A stretch of 64,000 bases of DNA from Akkermansiaceae bacterium (lineage in GTDB: Bacteria; Verrucomicrobiota; Verrucomicrobiia; Verrucomicrobiales; Akkermansiaceae), in contig JABDRB010000033.1 in NCBI GenBank assembly GCA_013041925.1, positions 62,148-126,147 on the forward strand, written 5' to 3'. This document shows, piece after piece, positions 18,135 through 26,637 of this stretch. Under the pieces are notes generated by a model. It was given only the letters and a program-made list of their open reading frames with translations, had not been told where the DNA came from and did not search any database. The position numbers and the translations under genes were made by a program. Every line of letters starts with the position of its first letter. The stretch's first letter is position 1.

Positions 18135-19355
18135 ATGAAGATGATGTCAGACATGACAAAATCCATGGAGATCAAGCCGTCGCTGCGATGGATCATTGCG
18201 GTTTTGGCCATCGCCGCCGCAGCAATGAGCCTGTGGTTGACTATTGAAAAATGGTCAGGTCGCATCAATACCCTAGCTGGCTGCGGCACGGGCAGTGGTT
18301 GTGCCAATGTGCTAGGAAGTAAGTGGTCGGTTGTCTTCGGGGTGATTCCCGTCAGTGTGTTTTCCTTTTTTCTCTACCTCGCAGTGCTGGTAAGTTTATG
18401 GGTAAGAGGTGAAAACGTCCGATGGTGCAGAATGCTTGTAGCGTGGATGTTTCTTGCCGCCGCGGTATGGTTCACGGGACTGCAACTATTTGTGCTTGAT
18501 GCCATCTGTCCGTATTGCATGACCATGCACGGGTTAGGTGTTGCGTTGGGACTCTTTATCTTATGCGCGGAGCACAAACGTGGGCAGATGGTCCTGAGAT
18601 CGCTCTCATCACTGACGATCGCGGTCGCCATGGTGGCCGCTCTGGCTGTGGTGCAGCATTTTGGCCCCGAGCCGCCAACGCACCGGGTCGATGACCTCTC
18701 CGGACTCGCAACATCTGAGTCGAATGATGTGCACGCGCTTGGTGTGGGTCGTGTGGTTTCTTTTTTGGAGGGAGAAAAATCTTACCGAGTCGAGGAGCTT
18801 CCGCATCTGGGTGACGTGGATGCCTCGTATGTGATTGTGAAGTATTTTGACTACACCTGTGAGGCATGCCGTGACATGCATGACCATCTCGGGGAAATCA
18901 TGATCAAGCACCCGGGCAAGCTTGCGGTGATTGTGTTGCCAGTGCCTCTGAATAGAAAATGCAACCCCAGCATGCCGCCGGGGGTAAAGGGTCATGCCAA
19001 CGCCTGCGAATTGGCCGCCTTGGCTTTGAGGGTTTGGCGCGCCGACCCCGCGAGTTTTGCCGATTTTCACCCGTGGTTGTTTGAATATCATGACCAGCCG
19101 ATCCAGGTGGCCGAAGCCATGGCATACAGCTTGGTGGGCGAGGATAAAATGTCTGCCGTGGATGAATCTTGGGTGACGGCTCAGCTACGGCAGAGTGTGG
19201 AAGATTATAAAATTTTTGCAAAACACACACCGGTCATGCCTAAAATCCTGATTAAAGAGAGCTTGATGATCCAAGGGAAGACAAAGGATCTGAAGGCATT
19301 CGAGTTGATCTTGGAGAAGCATCTGGGAATCAAAGAATCAGGGGCTGCTCGATGA
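18135..19355 (+). CDS. VKOR-like membrane oxidoreductase fused to thioredoxin-like domain
   Basis: About 406 residues. The N-terminal half is a four- to five-helix VKOR domain with paired cysteines in GCGTGSGCANVLGSKW and the active-site CPYC. The C-terminal half is a periplasmic DsbA/thioredoxin-like domain with CEAC in FDYTCEACRDMH. Bacterial VKOR fusions reoxidise the thioredoxin partner with quinone and so make disulfides in exported proteins. The ATG at 18135 has GAGGA just upstream; the ATG at 18141 gives a better spacing and is equally possible. It could support the many exported Cys-containing proteins here (inference). Confidence 0.9.
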   Translation: MKMMSDMTKSMEIKPSLRWIIAVLAIAAAAMSLWLTIEKWSGRINTLAGCGTGSGCANVLGSKWSVVFGVIPVSVFSFFLYLAVLVSLWVRGENVRWCRMLVAWMFLAAAVWFTGLQLFVLDAICPYCMTMHGLGVALGLFILCAEHKRGQMVLRSLSSLTIAVAMVAALAVVQHFGPEPPTHRVDDLSGLATSESNDVHALGVGRVVSFLEGEKSYRVEELPHLGDVDASYVIVKYFDYTCEACRDMHDHLGEIMIKHPGKLAVIVLPVPLNRKCNPSMPPGVKGHANACELAALALRVWRADPASFADFHPWLFEYHDQPIQVAEAMAYSLVGEDKMSAVDESWVTAQLRQSVEDYKIFAKHTPVMPKILIKESLMIQGKTKDLKAFELILEKHLGIKESGAAR

Positions 19356-19403
19356 GGTTCTTTTTACATGGGATTCTTCGGTGGGCGGGCTAGAATGCCA
19401 AGC

Positions 19404-20159
19404 ATGACGAGCTTGCAAGATCTGAAGGGGTTTCTCGACCAAGAACTTAACATCTCCGGCATTCCGGATTATCCAGGGGCCCTGAATGGCTTGCAAATCG
19501 AAAACGGAGGCGAGGTCACCAAGATCGCCGCCGCTGTCGACGCTTCGTCGCCTGTCTTTGAAAAAGCCATCGCTGCAGGCGCAGACCTTCTGCTGGTGCA
19601 CCACGGTATGTTCTGGCAGGGGTCGCAGCCCGTGACCGGGCCAGTTTACAAAAAGTTAAAAATGGCACTGGATGCTGGATTGGCCCTTTACAGTGCGCAT
19701 ATCCCGCTCGACGTCCATGCGCAATGGGGGAACAACATACAACTTGCGACCCAACTCGGCATGCACGCTACCGAACCATTCTTCGACTGGAAGGGTATTC
19801 AACTTGGCCTTTCTCAGGACCTGGATATCGACCGAAGTGAGCTCCACGCCCAATTGGCTGAGATTGTGGCTGGGCCTGTGCATCTGTGCCCTGGCGGGCC
19901 TCGTCAAGTGGGGAAGGTGGGTATTGTAACTGGAGGGGCGGGCTCGGAGGTGGCCGCCATGGCTGAGTGCGGCATTCAGACCTTCATCACTGGCGAGGGC
20001 CCTCACTGGAGTTACCCACTGGCAGAGGAATTGGGCATCAACGTGCTCTATGCCGGACATTATGCCACGGAAACCTTCGGTGTCAGGGCGCTTTGCGCTG
20101 AAATGGGTCGGAAATTCGGACTCGAAACGCTATGGCTCGATCACCCTACGGGCATGTGA
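19404..20159 (+). CDS. Nif3-like dinuclear metal center protein
   Basis: About 251 residues from the ATG at 19404 (MTSLQDLKGFLDQELNI). Motifs of the Nif3/YbgI family: YPGALNGLQIENGG, ADLLLVHHGMFW with metal-ligand His pair, YSAHIPLDVH, and C-terminal GHYATETFGV. These proteins form toroidal hexamers binding two metal ions; the annotated GTP cyclohydrolase role is doubtful and the true substrate unknown. The frame extends to 19368 but the added residues are not family-like. It follows the VKOR gene by 48 bases, perhaps co-transcribed. Confidence 0.9.
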   Translation: MTSLQDLKGFLDQELNISGIPDYPGALNGLQIENGGEVTKIAAAVDASSPVFEKAIAAGADLLLVHHGMFWQGSQPVTGPVYKKLKMALDAGLALYSAHIPLDVHAQWGNNIQLATQLGMHATEPFFDWKGIQLGLSQDLDIDRSELHAQLAEIVAGPVHLCPGGPRQVGKVGIVTGGAGSEVAAMAECGIQTFITGEGPHWSYPLAEELGINVLYAGHYATETFGVRALCAEMGRKFGLETLWLDHPTGM

Positions 20160-20315
20160 AGACCATCTCAAGAGGAAGTAAACGCGGAAAAAAGAACGGC
20201 TCCAGAGTGGTTATTGCTGAGCCCTTGCGCTATCAACGATGAGGCATAATGAGAGCTCCCCCCAACAATCTTTTAAAAAAGTGGGTGAAAAAGAACAAAA
20301 TAACCAACTTAAGGC

Positions 20316-20344
20316 TTGCTCGTTCCCGTATTTACAGGTTAAAT
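20316..20344 (+). promoter_or_regulatory. Candidate promoter of tRNA-Gly
   Basis: TTGCTC (20316-20321), a 17-base spacer, then TTAAAT (20339-20344), ending 12 bases before the tRNA. The arrangement matches the tRNA-Leu promoter in this window. The rest of 20160-20315 holds no gene I can support. Confidence 0.45.
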
Positions 20345-20356
20345 GTATTCACCATT

Positions 20357-20427
20357 GCGGGTATAGCTTAATGGTAAAGCTCCAGCCTTCCAAGCTGATT
20401 ATGCGGGTTCGATTCCCGCTACCCGCT
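20357..20427 (+). tRNA. tRNA-Gly (anticodon UCC)
   Basis: Acceptor arms GCGGGTA and TACCCGC pair perfectly. The D-arm is AGCT-TAATGGTAA-AGCT and the anticodon loop CTTCCAA gives TCC. The T-arm GCGGG-TTCGATT-CCCGC is perfect. The discriminator is T and CCA is not encoded. Confidence 0.95.
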
Positions 20428-20480
20428 TATCTGTGACAGGATAATCCAATAATACCCCCCCCCAGAAAGGATAACAAATT

Positions 20481-21071
20481 ATGAAAACTACTATGAAATA
20501 CGCGCTGTTTGGTGCTGCGCTTGCATTGGTTACACCCATCTATGCAGAAGCGCCTGATTGTTATAAGCTATCATCAGCTGTGAAGCAGGCTGTTGCGGCT
20601 CATCCAGAAAAAGTTCTTGAATTGGTCGCAGCCCAAGTTGCCCAGAACGAGTCCTGTGCCTGTGAAGTCGTCAAGGCTGCCATCGTGGCATCCGGCGCTG
20701 ACAAGCAACTCGTCGCAGGAATCGTTGAGGCCGCTATAGAAGTTGCCCCCAGTAAGGTTCGCATCATTGGCCAGTGCGCCGTTGCGGTCGCCCCCGACGC
20801 TCTCGCAGAAGTGCAAGCTGTTGTCACTCAGTATGGTGCAGCCAGTGGCGATTCCGGTCTCGGCGCCAAAGGCGGTGAGAAAGGTGGTAAGGTTGTTATG
20901 ACCCCTCCTCCTGTTCCCCAAAACCCACTTGATTTCCCTGGACAAGGACCCGTTGGCCCCACACCTGGTGGTCCTGGTGGTTTTCCACTGTTCCCTCCAG
21001 GTCTCCAACCTCCTACCATTACCCCTCCTTCTTCCACGGATGAAGGTAATCCAATTACTTTCACCCGCTGA
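20481..21071 (+). CDS. Secreted helical protein with Pro/Gly-rich tail, linked to polysaccharide export locus
   Basis: 196 residues. A signal peptide (MKYALFGAALALVTPIYA) precedes a helical domain (about 25-125) with four Cys (two in ESCACEVV) and repeated V-x-x-A-x-x-x-AP patterns. A disordered tail rich in Pro and Gly follows (PGQGPVGPTPGGPGGFPLFP). A good ribosome site (AGAAAGGA) precedes the ATG. The next gene is the outer-membrane barrel, 51 bases on, then the Wzc and Wza-like genes, so an envelope role in export is likely. I do not know a named family. Confidence 0.65.
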   Translation: MKTTMKYALFGAALALVTPIYAEAPDCYKLSSAVKQAVAAHPEKVLELVAAQVAQNESCACEVVKAAIVASGADKQLVAGIVEAAIEVAPSKVRIIGQCAVAVAPDALAEVQAVVTQYGAASGDSGLGAKGGEKGGKVVMTPPPVPQNPLDFPGQGPVGPTPGGPGGFPLFPPGLQPPTITPPSSTDEGNPITFTR

Positions 21072-21122
21072 TAGGGCTCAGTAATCAATGGTTAATCCAT
21101 CAAATCTCAACCTAACGAAATC

Positions 21123-22367
21123 ATGAAAAAACAATTTATTGCAGGAACCATGTTGCTCGCCTCATTCGGCGTAGCAGCAGCTCAGGGTCTTTACGATATT
21201 GCGCCTAATGACGATGCCACAGAAAGCTCTCCGATCAAATGGAGTGCCGGTCTGAGCGCAAGTATCGATGATAACGTCTCGCCCACCGTGCTTCCCGGCA
21301 CACCCGGCTTCGAAAATGATGTAACTTCGGTCAACGCCTACGTTGGCGCAGCTCTCGTGAGCATTACCCCACAAACCACATGGGATGTATTTGCTCGTAT
21401 TGGCGGCATCTACTACATTGACCAGCCATCCGCCGTCGGCAGCGATGACATGTTTGGTCAGGGTCGTCTTGGTGTTAACTGGGCACATCGCGTCAGCGAG
21501 CGGCTCCGTTTCAGTAGCCGCAACTACGTTGCGTATGAGCTTGAGCCTGACTACAGCTATGGTTTTTCCACAGACCGTCAAATTGGCGAATACTTGCACT
21601 ACGAGTCCGACAATGCCGTTGGTTACCGTTGGAGTGAGCGTTTTGCTACCTACACCGGGGTTAAAGTTCGCGGTCTTGATTACGGTGCCGTCTCATCGGC
21701 CAATGATCGTTTAATCACCTCTGTTTATAACCAATTCCGCTATCGCGCGTCTGAGCAGACCATCTGGACGCTTGACTATCGTTACAGCGAAACGGATGCA
21801 AGCGGAACAGCTGGTGATTCGACCAATCACTTCACCTCACTCGGTATCGAGCACCGCTTCAGTCCTAATTCTGTTCTTGCTGTCAAGGCAGGTATGCAGA
21901 TGCGTGATGTTGACGGAGGAAAAAGCAGTGACAGCCCGTTTGCTGAAGCCGCCATTCGGACCCGTGTTAACGAGCAGTTCAGCCTCCGCTCATTTGCTCG
22001 CTACAGTTTGGAAGATTACGGCACGAGTTTCCCTGGCTACACCTATGACGCCAACAGCACCTTGCGTGTTGGCGTTTCGGCAGACTACATTGTCTCACCG
22101 CAGCTTACCTTGCACGCGGGTCTTAACGTGATCATGACCGAGATGGAAGACGGCCGAGTTACCTCAGCTTTTGGTCCCGTTCCAGACTTGGACCAAGATC
22201 TTCTTAACCTTTACCTCGGTTTCTCCTACAAGGTGAACGAAGGTGTTTACGTTACCGGTTCTTATAACTGGACGGATAGCGAGGGAAACAATGGCCGTGG
22301 AACAGCTGCTGCCAGCCGCACCTACGAGCGTAACCGCGCATCCCTCGGTGTAAGAGTCGAGTTCTAA
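21123..22367 (+). CDS. Outer-membrane beta-barrel protein (BBP2-like)
   Basis: 414 residues with a signal peptide ending near AAAQG. The body is made of alternating amphipathic strands with aromatic girdles (FRYRASEQTIWTLDYRYSET, YLGFSYKVNEGVYVTGSYNW). The last residue is Phe (GVRVEF), as in many outer-membrane barrels. The pattern fits the putative beta-barrel porin 2 group, often found beside polysaccharide export genes. It ends 28 bases before a strong terminator and lies just upstream of wzc. Inferred job: an outer-membrane conduit for the exported polymer. Confidence 0.8.
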   Translation: MKKQFIAGTMLLASFGVAAAQGLYDIAPNDDATESSPIKWSAGLSASIDDNVSPTVLPGTPGFENDVTSVNAYVGAALVSITPQTTWDVFARIGGIYYIDQPSAVGSDDMFGQGRLGVNWAHRVSERLRFSSRNYVAYELEPDYSYGFSTDRQIGEYLHYESDNAVGYRWSERFATYTGVKVRGLDYGAVSSANDRLITSVYNQFRYRASEQTIWTLDYRYSETDASGTAGDSTNHFTSLGIEHRFSPNSVLAVKAGMQMRDVDGGKSSDSPFAEAAIRTRVNEQFSLRSFARYSLEDYGTSFPGYTYDANSTLRVGVSADYIVSPQLTLHAGLNVIMTEMEDGRVTSAFGPVPDLDQDLLNLYLGFSYKVNEGVYVTGSYNWTDSEGNNGRGTAAASRTYERNRASLGVRVEF

Positions 22368-22394
22368 ATTTCCTGTCAGAAAATCCAAACAGAT

Positions 22395-22434
22395 AAGCCG
22401 TTGTAGTGTCTTACATTGCAACGGCTTTTTTGTT
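22395..22434 (+). terminator. Rho-independent terminator after the beta-barrel gene
   Basis: AAGCCGTTG (22395-22403) pairs perfectly with CAACGGCTT (22419-22427) and is followed by a T-run interrupted by one G. It should separate the secreted-protein/barrel transcript from wzc. Confidence 0.85.
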
Positions 22435-22498
22435 TACATTCCCATCGTTTTTGGGGAAAACAAATCCACTCTGCGCCAAGCCGACCACCTCTGTATAA

Positions 22499-24652
22499 AT
22501 GCAAACTGAAAATACCAATCAAAACGAAGCTTCCCTGCATGCCATCGACTATTGGCAGGTTCTTAAGAACCGCTACGGTGTCATACTCCTCACCTTCCTT
22601 TTGGTCTTCCTCACGGCAGCGGTCATCACCTATGTGATGCCGAAAAAATATGAGAGTATGGCCTTGGTGGAAGTGAAGCCGATTGTGGATGTTGATCCCA
22701 CGCTCAGCAGAGCTGGTGGTGGTATGGGGCCGCAAATGACGAGGCAGTTCATGAACACGCAGTTCGAAATCATCATCGCTTCTGAAACATTGGGGCTTGC
22801 GATCAACCGGATTCAGCTGGAGACGAGATGGGGTAAAGATCGTAGCGATGTCTTGAAAATACTTAAAGGTATTGTGAAGACGAGTCAAAGAAGGGGAACC
22901 GACCTCATTGAGATATCGGTGAGGCACCGAAAGAAAGAGGAGGCGCAAGCTATTGCGAAAGCCGTCTATGAAGCGTACAAGGAGCGTCGATACGATCTTG
23001 AAATGAGTGTGCGTAAGGATCAACTTAAGGCCATTAAGATCGAGCTGCAAAATAAGAGCGACCGTGTTGCCGAGCTTCGCAAGCGCCTGATGGACATTGC
23101 CGAGAAAGTGGGACTGATTTATATTGAAACCGAAAGAGGTGACGAAACCATGGGCGATAGCTTGGGGCTGCGTGAACGTGCAGAAAAAGAGCTCTACGAG
23201 GCAAAGCGTGAGATGGAGCAGGTATCGCTTCACATCAATAAGCTGCTTTCTGTGGATAACGATGATTTGATCAGTGTGGTAGCGGAGCTGCCCGAAGTGG
23301 GATTCAGGGAGGCTTATAACAAGTATGAAGATGCCGTGGCTGAACTCCAAACCATGAAGGCGTCTGGGTTGGGTAATAAGCACCCTGACATAGAAATGCG
23401 AAGAACACGCATCACGGAATTGAAGAAAAACTTGGAGAAGCGCGCCATCAACGTCAGAGATTCCCTCAAACACCGCTTGGTCCTCGTCGAAGGAAAAGTG
23501 GAAAAATTAAAAGCCGTTGTCAACGACTTGCAGGATGAAGGAACGGAGAAGGCTCGCTCGATTCAGGAGTTCAACATTGCACGTAAAGAGTATCAAACCG
23601 CGCGTGGTATCAAGGAGGGCATGGAAGTGCGATACGATATTGAAAAGACAAAAACCGTATTGCCGCCGACCAATATCATTGTGCACCAAATCCCTGAAAT
23701 TAATGGTAACCCTGTGAGCCCTAATGTGCCCCTCAATCTCGCATTGGGTGCCGTAGTCGGCTTGATCTTCGGAGTGGGTATCGCCTTCTGTCTTGAGTAT
23801 CTCGATACCTCAGTGAAGAGCTTGGAGGATGTAGAGCGTTTCCTGAAGGTGCCTGTGCTTGCTGTTATCCCTCGGGATGTGGGTGTGTTGCACAAGCAGA
23901 CCGGCATGAGCCCAGATTCAGAGGCGTATCGGATTCTTCGGACGAATATTGAATTTAACCGAAAAAATCCAGAGGACAACTCGATTACGGTGGTATCTGG
24001 TGGTGCCGGTGAAGGTAAATCCACGACCTTGGTCAACCTCGCATACATTTGTGCCCAAGGCGGATACACGACCTTGATGATTGACGCAGACCTTCGTCGA
24101 CCTCGCTTACACACCTTCTTTGATATCAATAACTCGGTGGGACTGACCAACTACCTGACAACGGATCTGCTGCTCGAGGATGTCATCCTGCAGACGCCTG
24201 TCGACAACCTATACTTTATGCCGTCTGGGATTCTCCCGGCGGATGCGGCAGGGATCTTGAACTCAAGGCGTATGTCCGAGTTGATTCAGGATGTGAAGCA
24301 ACGTTTTGATCTTGTGCTCGTGGACTCCCCGCCGATTCTCGGCGTCAGTGATGCATCGGTGCTCGCCAGTGAAGTCGATTTGACGATGATCGTTGTTCAG
24401 CATCGTAAGTTGCCTCGCAACATGCTGATCCGTGTGAAGCAAGCCGTTGAAAACGTCGGTGGCCATGTGATCGGAGTGGTGCTTAATAACGTCGATGTGC
24501 GTAGCGATAACCAGTATCAATACTACACCAGTTATTACACGTATTATGCTCCTACCACGGGTGATGAGGGTAACACGGCCGCTGATGTGGCTGTCGTTTC
24601 TACCCCAGCTGCCCCCGCAGCCCAAGATCAGAAAGACGAAGACCTTTATTAG
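22499..24652 (+). CDS. Polysaccharide co-polymerase with BY-kinase domain (Wzc-like)
   Basis: 717 residues. An N-terminal Wzz-type region has two membrane helices (about 27-46 and 405-427) flanking a long periplasmic coiled coil (about 180-370). The C-terminal cytoplasmic tyrosine autokinase has Walker A GGAGEGKSTTLVNLA, Walker A' LMIDADLRRP and Walker B LVLVDSPPIL. A Tyr cluster (YQYYTSYYTYY) precedes an Ala/Pro tail ending in Tyr. By family it controls chain length and export of a capsular or exopolysaccharide by cycles of Tyr phosphorylation. It lies between the barrel and Wza-like genes. No glycosyltransferase is nearby. Confidence 0.93.
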   Translation: MQTENTNQNEASLHAIDYWQVLKNRYGVILLTFLLVFLTAAVITYVMPKKYESMALVEVKPIVDVDPTLSRAGGGMGPQMTRQFMNTQFEIIIASETLGLAINRIQLETRWGKDRSDVLKILKGIVKTSQRRGTDLIEISVRHRKKEEAQAIAKAVYEAYKERRYDLEMSVRKDQLKAIKIELQNKSDRVAELRKRLMDIAEKVGLIYIETERGDETMGDSLGLRERAEKELYEAKREMEQVSLHINKLLSVDNDDLISVVAELPEVGFREAYNKYEDAVAELQTMKASGLGNKHPDIEMRRTRITELKKNLEKRAINVRDSLKHRLVLVEGKVEKLKAVVNDLQDEGTEKARSIQEFNIARKEYQTARGIKEGMEVRYDIEKTKTVLPPTNIIVHQIPEINGNPVSPNVPLNLALGAVVGLIFGVGIAFCLEYLDTSVKSLEDVERFLKVPVLAVIPRDVGVLHKQTGMSPDSEAYRILRTNIEFNRKNPEDNSITVVSGGAGEGKSTTLVNLAYICAQGGYTTLMIDADLRRPRLHTFFDINNSVGLTNYLTTDLLLEDVILQTPVDNLYFMPSGILPADAAGILNSRRMSELIQDVKQRFDLVLVDSPPILGVSDASVLASEVDLTMIVVQHRKLPRNMLIRVKQAVENVGGHVIGVVLNNVDVRSDNQYQYYTSYYTYYAPTTGDEGNTAADVAVVSTPAAPAAQDQKDEDLY

Positions 24653-24682
24653 TCATGAAGCCATGGCATGCCTTCAGCCTCG

Positions 24683-24710
24683 TTGACAAAACGTGAGCGT
24701 GTGGTAAGGT
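24683..24710 (+). promoter_or_regulatory. Candidate promoter before the Wza-like gene
   Basis: TTGACA (24683-24688), a 16-base spacer, then TAAGGT (24705-24710), 40 bases before the ATG. The -35 is perfect, the -10 weak. Confidence 0.35.
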
Positions 24711-24750
24711 TACTTTCCTGTCGTCTGTTCTCAATTAAATCCATTCCATC

Positions 24751-25335
24751 ATGAAAACCATATTCAAAACCATCGCACTTGCTTTCGCTGTTGTGGCGGC
24801 CTGTGCGGGCGCTGTTTCTGCGCAATCCATCTCGTCGAACACGACACTCAGTATCGAAATCAAAGGTGTTCCTTCGACCGAGCAACAGCGTATTTCTGGC
24901 CGGTATGTGGTGGATGCATCTGGCTTTGTTTACCTGCCCTTGCTTAAGGGGGGGCTCAAAGCAAGCGGGATGTCCAGCTCATCGTTGGCTCGCAAGATTG
25001 AATCGGCTTATCGGAATTCTGAAATGTATCAGAACCCACGTATCACGGTGATTTCCACCAAGGATACCGCATCCAGTGAGATTGATCGTCAAATTGTGAG
25101 TATCGGTGGATTTGTTAAATCCCCTGGACCCAAGCCCTACATGCGCGGCATGACGCTTTTCCAAGCCATTTCCGCCGCGGGTGGCGAGACCGCCTTTGGC
25201 TCAATCAAAAGAGTGGAACTGCACCGCAACGGGAAAAAATACACCTATAACCTGAAAAGGGCGGAGCATATGAGGGTGAAAGTTTACCCAGGCGACAGCA
25301 TCAATGTGCCTCAAAAAACGGCATTTGGGAATTAG
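24751..25335 (+). CDS. Short polysaccharide export protein (Wza/SLBB-like)
   Basis: 194 residues. A signal peptide (about 1-24, ending VSAQS; no lipobox Cys) leads to a polysaccharide export N-domain (YVVDASGFVYLPLLKGGLKA, then SEMYQNPRITVI). One SLBB-like domain follows (VSIGGFVKSPGPKPYMRGMT, then FQAISAAGGETAFG). E. coli Wza is about twice as long and ends in an amphipathic helix that crosses the outer membrane; that part is absent here. The protein probably works with the barrel at 21123-22367 and the kinase just upstream. Confidence 0.85.
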   Translation: MKTIFKTIALAFAVVAACAGAVSAQSISSNTTLSIEIKGVPSTEQQRISGRYVVDASGFVYLPLLKGGLKASGMSSSSLARKIESAYRNSEMYQNPRITVISTKDTASSEIDRQIVSIGGFVKSPGPKPYMRGMTLFQAISAAGGETAFGSIKRVELHRNGKKYTYNLKRAEHMRVKVYPGDSINVPQKTAFGN

Positions 25336-25370
25336 CCTTGTGCAGCTTGTCCCGCTCAGAATTTTTTCTT

Positions 25371-25418
25371 GATCCCACTGGTGCTGGCAACAAGTAGCCG
25401 GTGGGATGTTATTTGTTT
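25371..25418 (+). terminator. Terminator between the Wza-like and mscS genes
   Basis: ATCCCACTGG (25372-25381) pairs with CCGGTGGGAT (25398-25407) with one mismatch, followed by the T-rich GTTATTTGTTTT. It lies in the 87-base gap between two convergent genes; the T-rich side serves the plus strand. Confidence 0.65.
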
Positions 25419-25422
25419 TAGA

Positions 25423-26325
25423 TTAACCCACCCTGATGGACGGGGATGCGAGGTTGATTTTTTCTTCTTTAAATTCTCGGAGGATATTTTTTAAAACGCG
25501 TGAGCGAATGCGGGTGCGCTCGCGGATGTCGGGGATCCGGTATCGGCCCTCGACGAGGATACCCGAGTTCATGTGGCCGCCATCGTCGTGCCAGAGGGAT
25601 CGGACGACAACCTCTGCGCTGTTTTCGACAACGGGTTCGGTTTCCTGAATCGCTTTGCGGGTGATCTCGCAGGCGTGATCGATATCGACATCGTGGTTGA
25701 GTTGAAAACGAACTCTCACCCGGATCGGCTTGACGTTTTCGCAGGAGAAGTTCGTGATGACGGAATTGGCTAAAATATTGTTGGGGTAGTTGACGGTCAC
25801 ACCATCGGTGTTTCGGACGCAGGTGCGTCGCAGTCCGATATCGAGCACATCGCCCCATGCCCCCCAGTGTTTACCAATCCGCTCGATTTTTACGCGGTCA
25901 CCTATTTTGATGGGCCTGTCGGTGATGAGAAAAATACCCGCAAGGATGTCGGCAAGCGTTTCTTTGGCTGCCAGTCCAAGTGCGATACCTGCAATGCCGG
26001 CGCTGGCGAGCAGGGGGGTCACCTCAATGCCGTGAATCCGGAGAATGACCAGAAAGAGGATAAAAGCCAAAGCCAGCTTGTAGAAGCTCCGCAGGAAATG
26101 AACCAACCGGTCGTCGAGATCATTATCGGTAGCTCCGGCCAGCCGATCGAGCGCCTTGAGGATGAATCCATGGATCAATAGGTGGATGATATAGCAGCCA
26201 ACAACAGCCGCTGATGTCTGCACCCATGGATTGTCCATCATCTTCAACGCTTCAGGCGCCATGGCCCATGAGGCCAACAATATGGGTTCCGCCTGTTTCT
26301 GCGAAGCGGCAATGAGCTGAATCAT
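25423..26325 (-). CDS. MscS-family mechanosensitive channel
   Basis: 300 residues, near the E. coli MscS size. Three membrane helices lie at about 35-55, 75-100 and 108-130. The third carries the MscS pore pattern LLASAGIAGIALGLAAKETL. It continues into the beta domain (ITDRPIKIGDRVKIERIGKH and NYPNNILANSVITNFS). These channels open under membrane tension to release solutes on osmotic downshift. The N-terminus lacks a cleavable signal. It is a single gene, converging on the export locus. Confidence 0.93.
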   Translation of the reverse strand: MIQLIAASQKQAEPILLASWAMAPEALKMMDNPWVQTSAAVVGCYIIHLLIHGFILKALDRLAGATDNDLDDRLVHFLRSFYKLALAFILFLVILRIHGIEVTPLLASAGIAGIALGLAAKETLADILAGIFLITDRPIKIGDRVKIERIGKHWGAWGDVLDIGLRRTCVRNTDGVTVNYPNNILANSVITNFSCENVKPIRVRVRFQLNHDVDIDHACEITRKAIQETEPVVENSAEVVVRSLWHDDGGHMNSGILVEGRYRIPDIRERTRIRSRVLKNILREFKEEKINLASPSIRVG

Positions 26326-26397
26326 GAAACAAGCGATAACACAAAATGACCTGTCCGATCAAGGTTTATCAGGCTTTGCCTGACGCATCGATCGTGG

Positions 26398-26505
26398 CTA
26401 GACCCAGCCGATCATTCCCGCTACGCCGTAGACGGAGTAGAGAAAGAGGATAAAGAGGACGATGACAAAAGCTTTGGCGCAGGCTTCGATGGTTGTGCGG
26501 GTCAT
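26398..26505 (-). CDS. Candidate 35-aa single-helix membrane protein
   Basis: ATG at 26505 to the stop at 26398. The peptide MTRTTIEACAKAFVIVLFIL runs into one hydrophobic helix and ends GVAGMIGWV. The positive-then-hydrophobic plan is that of a small membrane protein. The frame extends upstream but through low-quality sequence. It lies 72 bases upstream of mscS on the same strand and diverges from rlpA. No ribosome site is clear. Confidence 0.4.
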   Translation of the reverse strand: MTRTTIEACAKAFVIVLFILFLYSVYGVAGMIGWV

Positions 26506-26623
26506 GATTTGATGAGGTTTTTGGGTGCAGTGTGGGATGGAGTGGGGCTTATAATGAGAAGAATCAGGTAGGTCAAGTGCGGGGCATCGGGTGCTTTTCG
26601 ATTTGTTCTCGAGCGCTATCGAA

Positions 26624-26629
26624 TATAAT
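26624..26629 (+). promoter_or_regulatory. -10 element (TATAAT) very close to the rlpA-like start codon
   Basis: A perfect TATAAT ends eight bases before the ATG at 26638, so initiation would fall at or within a base or two of the ATG. A -35 is poor (TTTGTT at 26602-26607). A leaderless mRNA would follow if this is the promoter. Confidence 0.4.
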
Positions 26630-26637
26630 CCTTTTTC

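Noticed and set aside
20239-20436. 65-codon open frame across tRNA-Gly
   Set aside because: Its C-terminal third is the tRNA itself, so translation is implausible.
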